Assembly: GCA_012295275.1 (NCBI GenBank) | Contig: CM022672.1 | Location: forward strand, 16,939,894 to 17,003,893 | Origin: Chrysomallon squamiferum | Lineage: Eukaryota; Mollusca; Gastropoda; Neomphalida; Peltospiridae | DNA length: 64,000 bases | Direction: 5' to 3' | Part shown: one piece after another, positions 19,197-30,227 of the stretch | Numbering within the stretch: position 1 is the first letter of the stretch | How the letters are laid out: every line of letters starts with the position of its first letter | Translations under genes and position numbers: made by a program | Notes under the pieces: model-generated | Databases searched by the model: none | What the model saw: only the letters and a program-made list of their open reading frames with translations | Told to the model about the DNA's origin: nothing

Positions 19197-19836
19197 TTCC
19201 AAGACGATTTTTCAGCTTCTACACATCGTGCGACGTTGTCGTGCCAAAACAAAGTGGAAGTTCGGAGGTTTCGCGCTTTTATAAACACAATTTTTAAGTA
19301 AACTAGGCAAAATAATTTCGTATTTGAGTAAATTTCTATTTAACAGAGTCACATTCTTACAATATAAAACTAGATGGATCTAAAGCAAATCCAAATATTG
19401 ATTCTAATTATATTATCACTGGTTATTTTAATCAGTCAAAATACAGTATCTAAAATTGGGGCTCACTTTAGGACATTTTAATGTCCGGGAGGGTTAGCAG
19501 GAAAGTCGATTATGTGTATAAATGCTATTTTCATAATAATACGTTCGAAAGAGTTGATTAGTAAATTAGTGTAATATTTATAAGATAGTCTCGACAACAT
19601 AAACAGAAGAAAGGATATTTGATGACATTTTTAGTGGTAAACTGAAAACATCAGTGCGTCGACCCGTATTAAAGTCGCTCGACATTTGATTTGTAAGTGA
19701 ATAATTTATTAACTGCATGGTGATAGCTCACGCAGTGTTACTTGTGCAGTAAATTAATTTCAAAACTGAACAGATAAAATAACATAAAATTAAATAATCA
19801 AATGAAATTAATAAAACTGAAGTAATAATAATACAA

Positions 19837-19897
<61 letters not shown>

Positions 19898-20168
19898 GTC
19901 AATCAATCAATCAATAAAAAATAAATAAATACAAAAACATAAATCAGTGGTTGTTTTTAGTTATTATATCAGACTAAAGATTAATTGGACGAGAATTTGA
20001 TTTTGTTAATGAAAAGGTCATAATAAACCCTTTCTTTTGTATATATTTTGTGTTCATAGATAAGAATAATTAAAAAAATGAATGCTTTATATGTAATTAA
20101 ACAGTCACATCATAATTATTACAGCTTTTATTCTTTATAATAAAAATTAAAATAAAACACAATATCTA

Positions 20169-20206
<38 letters not shown>

Positions 20207-20721
20207 GAAAGAAAAAGAAAAAGAAGAAGAAGAAGAAGAAGGAAAAGAAGAAGAGCATAAAAATAACTATATACGAAGTGATTATTGAAATGAACCGTAA
20301 ATAATAATAAATAAATAAATAAAGTATATTTTCATTTAATTTATATTGATATTCAAATTTGGACTGGCATTTCTTTCAAAATTTAATCCTTCTATAATTT
20401 ACAACAACTTCATTAAAGATTGTTCAAATGAATTCCTCACGACTTGTTTGCAAAACGCATGGTATGTGCTTTCGTGTGTTTATAAAATATAACCCTAGGT
20501 ATCAGTATCTTTCATATCGAGATTATAACCATCAATATAAAAATATGTTGATTAAATTATTGTGAATCAAATATTTTTGCTATTGTTAATTCACACCGAA
20601 CTCAGAACTTGTAAATAGCAAATCCTTTTTTGTGCCTCATATTTATTTTCCATGGGTGCGAAACAACGGCTGCTTTTTCCAAACGAGATGTGCTTCCGTA
20701 TCACGTGATTATCAATCCAAT
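19197..20721. promoter_or_regulatory. Head-to-head spacer between FPGS and MAP2K7
   Basis: The two start codons are 1.5 kb apart and diverge. The FPGS side (about 19200-19290) is locally CpG-richer. The MAP2K7 side carries TCACGTGA at 20701-20708, a palindromic E-box 13 bases before the ATG, and a GCTTCCG ETS-like core just before it. The middle holds an AATC tetranucleotide array, TAA and GAA triplet runs (about 20170-20250) and unremarkable AT-rich DNA. The transcription starts are unknown, so shared control is only possible, not shown. Confidence 0.45.
19838..19915. repeat. AATC tetranucleotide microsatellite
   Basis: An almost perfect run of AATC/ATCA repeats with one G interruption, in the FPGS-MAP2K7 spacer. 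Confidence 0.92.
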
Positions 20722-22302
20722 ATGTCGTCAAAGAAATCGTTTACGAGAAAATTAAACGAGTTAGAAAGGAAATTAACACAAGAAAATAGATCACATGAAA
20801 ATGACAGAAGGACGCGGAGTCTCTTACCAGGATCGCCAGGTCCAAGACGTCCCAGTAAGATGAAAATTCTGTCACAACACTTACTAAAGATTAATGATAT
20901 CGACAAACATTCTCAGATTCTGCATAGCAAATTGAATTTATGGAAACATTGTTTAATATTGTTGTTTCTCATATCATTTCTTTTATTTATTTATTGATAT
21001 TTTCATTTTTACAGTATCTAATATTCGCCATAAAACATTTTGTTGGATTTAACTTTAAGTGAAAAATCTTGTGATGACAATTCCTTTTAATTTTTTGCTT
21101 GGTTTAAAAATTAGAATATATTCCTTATGCAAGCATTATATATATCTAACAGATCATATGATAGACAAATGTTAATACTTTTAGACGGTTGATTTTATTA
21201 AAGATAAAATAAAATGTCTTCAAAACTGTAGCAACTGATAATTGTGAACTACTGTCTAGTATAAACTATAATAATAATACAATAATTTTATTATATATTT
21301 ATAATAATGACTTAAGCAAAAATAACACTCAAAACTCAGGTTTTAAATCATATGTACATGACAGAGATAACTAAGAAAAATAAAAACTTAACAGCCTGTA
21401 AAAAATAAGAAAAACTTTTTTTATTGTATGAAGCCATTGATGGGAAATTAAATTCACCATAAATATACTGCTACCACCATGAATCCAGATAAACCTAGAA
21501 CCAAATATTTTCATTGCAAAAATCTTTTAGAATTTTTCTATATTTAATTATTGTTTTGTTTTACAAATGTTAACTGGTTATCTACCTGGCTATTCAATAT
21601 GTAATTGAAACTTGCAAAAATTATTAATTTTGCACTGATCTGGTATGTGTCATGCATCATCAATATCATTTGTTCAGTCACATTGAAAACACTGAATTTT
21701 TATTATAAATGATGTAACAAATTGTACTTGAAACTGCATCTTGGTAGAATCCTGATTGTTTTTCATTTATTGTTGAAGATACACACCCCACACCCTCTTT
21801 TGAAGTATTGTGTTTAGGAAAATATTTGCATAGATACTAAAAAAAATTTTGCATGAAGTGCATTCAGTTTATTGTTATTGTTTTACTGTTTTTATTTATT
21901 TACCTAATAAACAGGTACTTACAAAACTTCAGTATTCAGCATGTAAAACTTAGTTGACTATTGTTCAGTGTAACAATTTCAGTTTAAAATATTATCTATC
22001 ATTCTGTGCTAGTGATTTTCACACTTTTTTTTTTTTTAATTAATTTCATTTGTCACGTCTGTACTTCTGATTTATTAATTAACTTTATTTGTTTTTGAAA
22101 TATATTTTTTTAAACTTAGATACCGCATGAAATAGATTTTTATTTTGTTTGTTATTTTCTTACCTGCTAGCAAATGGCACAATTGAAGGAAATGCTTACA
22201 GTAACAATCATCACTTTCTGGAAACACCTCCAGACATGATGCATGACACTTCCAGACTCCGCGTGGGAAGACCAAACAGTAGGATGGCTTTTAGTATCTT
22301 TT

Positions 22303-22340
<38 letters not shown>

Positions 22341-25300
22341 CATCAACATTATAATATAAATATAAAACATAAGTTTAGAATTCATTTATAAATAAAGTAA
22401 GAATGGTTATAATTGTGACAATTTCAGTGTTACTACTTTCGTACTGTTCCTAATAAATTTTATCTTTATCAGTTCAGTATTTCAGGTATTATATCGAAAG
22501 AAGAAAACTTTTGAATATCTTTTATTATTATAATTTAACAAATTGAATCTTTTTTGTGTGTGTGTAATACAACAATAATTTAAATAATATAAAAAATTCT
22601 ACGAAACATGAGATTTGAATAATTTGAGGTGTTTAATTAGACTGTTTATAAAACACCCATATTCTGATTTTTCAAATAAATCACAGTTTTATGTGATGAT
22701 TGACATTGTGTCTGTGTTAATTTTCTGCTTATTTCGTAATATTAATTTGGTTACAGCATTTTGTTTGCTTGTGTACATTTTTAACTTGCATAGGGCATGT
22801 GTCATTTTAAAGCTGATACAAACTGCAGTTATGTTTCTTCACATAATTAAATATTAGTCAACTTTTAAATATTTACAGTACAAAAACATATACAGCTCAA
22901 GAACTTAGCTTAGAAACATCTTTTCATTATTACTTAACAACAATATGGTTATATGGCACTGTCCAGATTTAAAAAAACAACAACCAAAAACACAACACTA
23001 CCAAAAAAAACCAAACAAAAACAAATTGAATGCTATATAAATGTAACTCAGTCTGTAATGACTTTTTTCAGTGTTGGGAAATCACAGTGATGGAGGCACC
23101 GCTTCCCGTTCTAGCTCTGCTCCGTCGTCTGTGCGGCGACGACCTGAAATGCAGCTTGATTGTCACAGGCTGGCACCAGACAGGTAAATACACAGTGGCT
23201 CACCACTCACTCTTAACTATTAACATTACAGAGCAAAAGCCAGAAAGGTGAGTAGCTCACCTTAGTGAACTATCCTGTTTCTGTCACAACAGTAAGTATT
23301 TACAGTGTTCCGCAGAGAGTTAACAACATTGGCTCAGCTTAATCATTTTAACATACGATTTTTATTCTGTATTTGAATTTTTATTTAAGGGGACATGCTG
23401 GTCGAAAAATGACTAAATTTGAATGAGAAATTGTTAGTTTATGAGATTTTGACATGAATTACAAAAATTATTCAGCTTTCTATTCAAACAAGTTAAAAAG
23501 TACAAATAAATTTTATTATATCCAAAAAAAAAAAAAAAAGCATTTTGTGAGGTACCTGTCATTGAAATTTACACATTTTAGTCAACTACTGCATTTATTT
23601 CCGTGTTTTATTTTCGATGTGTTTCTTGAAACCTCCATGAAATTCAACTTTCTGCATACCGTTGGACAGTCCCATTTTCGCTGAGCATTATGGGAACAAT
23701 GTTCTAAAAATAGACACAAAATCCATCGAGATATTCCTTCATTTAGTGCACTGCCCTCTGAAAATATGAGAGCATCACCCATGGATTGGTCATATGCATT
23801 AAAACTATTTGTGCTAGAGATCCCAAATTTGGAATATATATTTTTAGAAACAAACACTAGAAAGGGACAAGAAGAAAATCTTGAAAAAAATTATCCATTC
23901 TTTTCATATAACCTTCATAATGGATCATTGTACGAAAAAATACGAGTGAAAAACGTAATAATCATTTCAAAAAATATTTCTATTGAACCATGTGAAAAAA
24001 GGCTAATTTCTTCTTGTTACTTTCTAGAAATACGTGCCTTTGATGAACCCCCAACAGATTGAATGATATTTATATATAAATAAATGTATATATTGGTATA
24101 TGGGTACTAAAATGTGAAAAAAAAAGCCAAAAATAAAATTACCATTTGTCATAAAAAAAATAAGCTGGTACTAGTGTTTCAAAGTGACAAATGGGGGATT
24201 ATTTGCAACAAGTTTTAGTTCTGAAACATAAAAAATAACGGTTTTGGTTTTTTTTGCCTAGCTTGTCCCCCTTAATCTTATTGCACATCTTTTGACTCTT
24301 ATTATTTATGAATTTAGTTAATTATGTCTAACTGCATATTATCAAGGAATACCTATTGAGTTTTGACTGTTTTCATTCAGGAGAAGAACAGGTATGCAAC
24401 TCGACTGCCAAGTGAGGTCACGCCCACCAGACAGTGGTGAAATAGATCAAAAGTACGAAGAAATAATGAAACAGTCAGGAATTCTGACAATAAACAAACA
24501 GGTAATTATGAATGACAGTGAAAGTTCTGATACTGATATTGTGATGCAGCCAGTGATAATAAATAATCGTAACAGTAAAACAGCAATTCTGATAACAAAC
24601 ACACAGGAATTTGTTTCACAGTGAAGCAGGTAATTATAGTTATAATGAAAGGTACAGGATTTCTGATGATAAGCAAACAGGTAACTATCATAATGGGTGA
24701 AAGAAGTCTAGGTGTTAGAAACCCAGCACAAATGTTAAATATTAACAATGTTGTAAGAATAAGATGCAGAAGTAAATTTACTTTAAATTCACAATGTGGA
24801 ATAATGTACAGAATTAAATTTAGTTTAAATTCAGTGCCTCTACTAACACTGATGGTCATCAAAATGGGCTTTTTTGCTGTTATTGTCAATGCACAAAAAA
24901 ATAAAAATAAAAATAAAAAACCATTGTATGAATGCTCATAAGGACAACAGATTGGTGCCCTTGAGGAGACATTTTTTCAGACACTTTGCTAATTCACATT
25001 GGGGTCTTAATTTTGATACATTCCAGAATATTTGTATTTTTCCCAACATTTTGTTTTGATTATCTGTATCATTATGCTGATCATTTAGTATTAATAATTA
25101 ACGCCTGTCTTTGTAGAAAATCCACACTGAAATCAGTGACTTGGAGTCTCTTGGTGAACTGGGTCATGGAACCTGCGGGCAGGTGATCAAAATGAGACAC
25201 AAAGGAACTGGATATCTCATGGCAGTAAAGGTTTGTATGGAAAAAAAACCCTCTAACTCCACTTTTACCTAAAACCAGTACAACAATCTGTGCAAATTCT

Positions 25301-26838
25301 TTATTTTAAGTTATGCTAATTTCAGAAATGTTTTAATCTAAACTGCATTATTTGTCAATTGGATGCCACCACTCCTGACCTCACCAAACAAGAAAAAAAA
25401 CAAATTATGGTATCACCAGGAACATATGTTACATGTGGTCCTGATATGATAGTTTCCCTACAATTGCCAGATTTGTGGCACTCAGCATTGTCATTAAAAA
25501 TAAATTGCTGTGCTACTGTTATTTACGTTTCAGTATATCTAATGCTTTTATTTTAGGGTCATAACTATTTTCAGGCAGTTTAGTGAAACGGCACTTTCAT
25601 CTATAATACTCAAATGGTAAAACTATTTTAGATGAACAGCTGAGAAGAGGCTTATAATAATTATGTGTTTCAGCAAATCTAATGCAACTATTTTAATTTT
25701 CACTTTAGACAATTTCATTGTGAATCTTTAAGAATGAAAGAAAAGAATAATATCAATGTTTGATTTTTAAAAAACAATTCTCCTAAAATGTAAATGAATG
25801 ATAATGCATTCTGATGTTTTATTTACAGCAAATGCGGCGATCAGGAAATCAGGAAGAAAACAAAAGAATAATAATGGATCTTGATGTAGTTCTCAAGAGT
25901 CATGACTGCCCTTATATAGTTCAGTGTATAGGAACTTTTATCACCTCTGTGAGCTACAAATTTGATTTTCTTCTTCTCATTTCTCTGTTGTTAATTAATT
26001 TTCAGAAAAAGAGTAAATTGAATCCAGTCTCATTCAGTTTGGCATAAAAGGCTATAGGTAGCAAAAATTAGGATTTCAGATTTTTCGTTGACCTGAAATT
26101 TTTTGTGTTAAATGTAATAGAACTGAAGCCATTTGAAGCAGACATTTTTGTGAAAGATTCCTTTTTACAGCTGCACTTTGGATCGTGTCAGAAATCTAAT
26201 GGATTGTTTATATTATAATTTTAAAACAAGTTTGGATTTCTTAAATTAACATTATACTTTTTCTATGTCTGTAATTGTATTTTGACTCTTAGATATTAAG
26301 CATTTTAAGCATTCTTAAATTGTCACTATAAAATCAAAAGCTTAAACACACATTACACACTTCCATTTGATTGGTCATCAGGTTTGCTAATAATAAAATA
26401 TGAGAAAGAAAAACTGCAGCCTTTATGTAAGTCATTGTGTTGGTCATTTTGTACACTTTATTACTAACAAAGTTTGCTGTTCCATTACTAAAAACAAACA
26501 ACAAAAAAACAACCAATGAAATTGTTTGAATCACCATTTCTATATTATTATCATTTTTTTTCTACAAATTCATACAATCTGTTGCTGCAGAGTGAAGTTT
26601 GGATCTGCATGGAGCTTATGTCAACATGTCTGGACAAACTTCTCAAGAGAACACACAAACCTATTCCAGAACGAATCTTAGGCAAAATGGCAGTAGCGGT
26701 GAATATTTTCTCTGTTTTCACAAACACATGCAGAAATATTTTAATGTAATTTTGAATGGGATTCCAAGAAATTTATTCATACATGTAAGAAGGTATCAAA
26801 AGTTTATCTTGCAGCAGTTTAAAAGCTAACTGTATTTG

Positions 26839-26869
<31 letters not shown>

Positions 26870-28019
26870 CTCTCTCTCAATCTAATAAAAAAGAGTGAAT
26901 AAAAGGGATTTTTTTTATTATATATATATATATATTCAATCTTGTTTTATTATTATTATTATTTTTTCACTGTTTATTTATTTATTTAAAATATCATGTA
27001 AAGAGTTATAACATACTTCACTCACCTATCTGCCAGCTTGATTAAAGAAATACTGTTAGGTATTTAATTAATAATTCATATTATTTTATAATTAATCGGC
27101 TTACTTCAATTTCCAGATTGTTAGAGCTCTTCATTATCTGAAAGAAAATCATGGTGTCATTCATAGAGGTTTGTACCTGTATAATTTTGTTTGTTTGTTA
27201 ATATACATGTGCTATGACAGAATCATTCTTTATTAATCCAGATGCTATACCTAGTTCTTAATTTTAGGTGAAAACAATTTTATGATGTTGGAGCTTGCAC
27301 AAAGAGTTATATTTAAACAAAAACAGTATTAGCTAAGTTATGAATTACTTACATTGTTGTTGAATTATTTGCACATTTTCATTAATTGAACATACTGTAC
27401 TTTCCAAAGTAACAAAGACAAAGCAGTAGAAATTCAGTTACATGGCATGTTTGCAAACACTGTATAAAATTAATCAGCATATTAATAATACTGTTAAAAC
27501 AAATGGCGATAACATATTTTATGATGTTTGGGATAGTCAAATTTTTTAAATTAAATTATTTTTAAACTTCATTGTGTATTCATAAAAAATATATATTCTT
27601 TAAATATGTTTTAAAAACCCCAGAACAAGATACTTTTTATATAGGATGATTATTTTTAATTCTTTATTTAAAATATCCTCAATCCTGTTTTGGGAAAAAC
27701 AGTTTAATTTGTTAACAGATATCCAAATAACTAATGTTATCTTGACCAGTTATATTTATGTGTTGTTATTATTATTATTATTACAGATATCAAACCATCT
27801 AATATTCTTCTCGATGAGAAGGGTACTGTGAAGCTGTGTGACTTTGGCATCAGTGGACGCCTTGTTGACTCAAAAGCCAAAACGCGAACAGCTGGCTGTG
27901 CTGCTTATATGGCAGTAAGTTTATCAACTTTAAACATTTGTGTTTATGATGAAAATTTCTTCTTAAATGTTATGTACATTTAAATACTGAAATTTGTTAT
28001 AATTAGTGGTGGATTCTAA

Positions 28020-28050
<31 letters not shown>

Positions 28051-30227
28051 GTAGTTGTGCATGTTTTTGTTTCACTGTAAATACTTAAACATTTCCATAG
28101 TGTATATGTGTGTGCATGTGTCTGTGTGAGTGTGTTTTTATTAATGTTTTAATGTGTTGTGTTAAGTTTATTTATTTATTTATTTTATTAACTTCTTTTC
28201 TTTTACAGCCTGAACGAATTGATCCACCTAATCCAATGTGTCCAGACTATGACATTAGAGCTGATGTCTGGAGTTTAGGAATCTCATTAGTACGTAGCTT
28301 TTACTTCCTTGCTGAATACACTGTAGGTAGATCTGTTTTGTAGCAGTAGCTGCAGCAACAGTGCAAAGAAATCACTCTGATTAGATAAAGGATTGCTATG
28401 GTTAGCTATATCACTGTACTAATTTATTAATTATTTTGTTACATTTTATCAAGTTATATCAAGATTTAGCCTGTGGTATCAATAAACAAAAACCTGATGA
28501 TTAGTGAATTTAAATTAAAAACTGAATAATGACAAGACTGTAAAGACAGATAAAAACTGCTATATTTCAGTTATACTTTTACCACTGATTATGATTTGAA
28601 ATATGAATAAATGTGACAGATATATAAATGTGGCTTTCTCACTGTTGACAGAAAAACAAAAAATCTAAAAAGTAAATAGTTCAGACTGTTCATCGGAGGG
28701 GGAAAAACAGTTGTCTGAAATAATTGACTCTAGAAAAAAAAATAACCATAAATAAATAATAAAATAAATATTATCTTATAAATATTTTATGTTTAACCTA
28801 ATGAATGTTTAGTGATAAGAATCCATTTTGACCAGGAAATAAAATGTATATATATATTTTTAATTTCTCTCACTAGGTTGAGCTGGCCTCAGGTGAGTTT
28901 CCGTACAAAGACTGCAAGACAGACTTTGAGGTGCTGACCAAAGTGTTACAAGAAGACCCACCTCTCTTACCCCAGGCGAAGAGTTTTCACATGACTTCTG
29001 TTCTTTTGTTAGAGACTGGTGAGTAGTTGTACAGTCTTTTATTCTTATGTCAGAGATTGATAAGTGTTTAGTTTCTGTTCATTTGTTAGAGGCTGGACAG
29101 TATTTAGTTTCTGTCATCTGTTCTTTTGTTAGAGATTGGTGAATATTCAGTTTCTCACCCATATTCATTTATTAGAGCTGGAGAAAATTTAGCTAACTTC
29201 TGTTCGTTTATTAGGAGAAGCGTATTTAGTACTAACTTGTTTTCTTACATTAGAGATCAGTGAGTATTTAGTTATTGAATTCTGTTCTTTTATTAGATAT
29301 AGGTGAGCTATATGAGTTGCTAACCTCTATTTTTTCATTAGAGATTTATTCATGAGTAATTAAATACTAACTTTTGATCATTACAGAATCTTTGGTACAG
29401 CTTTAGGGCTGTCATCAGTGTATTCAAACTGTTTTCAGAACTAACAGTATTTTCCTCTGTAAGAAATGAAAAAAAAAAAAAATTTGTTGTCACACCATTT
29501 CTTTTATATACTATATATATTAATCACAGATTCAGAATATTTTGAAAATAAAATATTTCATACTTTCTTGTATTCTGTTGTTACAGACTGCAGTGATCAC
29601 TAGTTTTGTTGAGGCAGATTTTTTATCTTTTAATCCATCCATCCATCCATCATCCTTCCTTCCTTCCTTCCTTCCTTAAGATTTATTGCCTTCCTCCTTA
29701 TAATATACAGCTACGATTATTAGAAATAATGTACATTTGAAACAAATTTTAGTAAATTAAAACATTTTTTAATACTTTTTCAGTTTAACAAAAGATTACA
29801 AGAAACGACCAAAGTATAAAAAGTTACTTGTAAGTATTCAGTTACTTGATGAATCAATTAAAGTTTTTCATCTTTTTGAAAGATTATCCCAAGATTTAAT
29901 CTTTTAAGATACCACAATTAAAATTAACTTAATCTTATGGTATCATTAAATAAATTGTGTATATTTTATTTTTCTGCCTAAATCTAGATTACTCTTGTAA
30001 CAAGATAATTTCTAAGATGTAGAAAGAAAATAATGCTTCACTAACTACAATAATTAACACATGTTTAGTAACTTAGCGTATTTTGTGTCTACCTTTTCTG
30101 CAAAAGAAAAAAAATAATTAAATATTTTCAGGAGCACTCTTTTATCAAACGGTATGAAAGAGAAAATGTTGATGTTGGTATGTGGTACACGGCCATTTCC
30201 AGAACAATTGAGACCAAAGCATCTTGA
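20722..30227 (+). CDS. MAP2K7: MAP kinase kinase 7 (JNK kinase kinase), 13 exons, one apparent frameshift
   Basis: Dual-specificity kinase that phosphorylates JNK downstream of stress-activated MAP3Ks. Exons: 20722-20854, 22171-22278, 23072-23183, 24381-24501, 25117-25230, 25829-25948, 26591-26698, 27117-27168, 27787-27914, 28209-28289, 28877-29018, 29784-29829, 30132-30227. Phases agree except in exon 11, where the C-run at 28970-28973 is one base short. Restoring one base gives about 453 aa (human about 419-435). The start is the first in-frame ATG, and its KLNELERKLTQENR stretch matches the MKK7 N-terminal coiled segment. Features: docking-like RRRPEMQL and RRRTGMQL (about 102-109, 118-125), glycine loop GELGHGTCG, ATP lysine in AVK (196), HRD (288-290), DFG (308-310), activation loop SKAKT (318-322), APE region YMAPERI. 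MKK7 rather than MKK4 is indicated by RRSGNQEENKRI and PIPERILGKM. A possible intron after the stop (donor near 30236, acceptor near 30440) would lie in the 3' UTR. Confidence 0.93.
22309..22340. repeat. MAP2K7: TAA microsatellite in MAP2K7 intron 2
   Basis: A short run of TAA triplets about 30 bases after the exon 2 donor. Confidence 0.85.
23385..24275. mobile_element. TTAA-flanked element with terminal inverted repeats (piggyBac-like MITE candidate), MAP2K7 intron 3
   Basis: The element spans 23389-24271 (883 bases). It has TTAA at both edges (23385-23388 and 24272-24275) and matching ends: GGGGACATGCTGG on the left and, read inward from the right, GGGGGACAAGCTAGG. TTAA target duplication is the hallmark of piggyBac-superfamily elements. 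The interior holds a 98-codon plus-strand frame (23766-24062) with no domain I recognise, and no DDD transposase. It is therefore a non-autonomous copy or an unclassified TTAA element. The alternative, chance TTAA in AT-rich DNA, is weakened by the matching G-rich termini. Confidence 0.65.
24455..24710 (+). repeat. MAP2K7: Degenerate copies of MAP2K7 exon 4 end plus donor in intron 4
   Basis: The exon 4 end (ATGAAACAGTCAGGAATTCT then GACAATAAACAAACAG, donor GTAATTAT) is echoed twice downstream. The stretch around 24575-24615 has ACAGCAATTCTGATAACAAA then CACACAGG. The stretch at 24645-24690 has ATGAAAGGTACAGGATTTCT then GATGATAAGCAAACAG followed by GTAACTAT. The last copy would read TGFLMISKQ against exon SGILTINKQ and keeps a donor-like GTAACT. 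Confidence 0.75.
28994..29380 (+). repeat. MAP2K7: Degenerate tandem array seeded by MAP2K7 exon 11 end and donor
   Basis: About nine degenerate units of roughly 36-47 bases follow the exon 11 end. The exon piece TCTGTTCTTTTGTTAGAGA (28997-29015) recurs exactly at 29117-29135 and in diverged form near 29076, 29161, 29200, 29238, 29281 and 29330. Several units are followed by donor-like GTGAATA, GTGAGTA or GTGAGCT. The exon copy encodes the conserved FCSFVRDC, so the direction of copying is exon into intron. Confidence 0.8.
29637..29690. repeat. MAP2K7: CATC and CTTC tetranucleotide microsatellites
   Basis: A short ATCC/CATC run passes into CCTT repeats in MAP2K7 intron 11, upstream of exon 12. 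Confidence 0.85.

Noticed and set aside
20632-20721. Upstream extension of MAP2K7 exon 1
   Set aside because: The open frame begins with GTG, not ATG. The first in-frame ATG is at 20722 and matches the family N-terminus.
23766-24062. 98-codon frame inside MAP2K7 intron 3 as an independent gene
   Set aside because: It lies inside the TTAA-bounded element, has no recognisable domain and no splice partners. It is kept only as part of the element.
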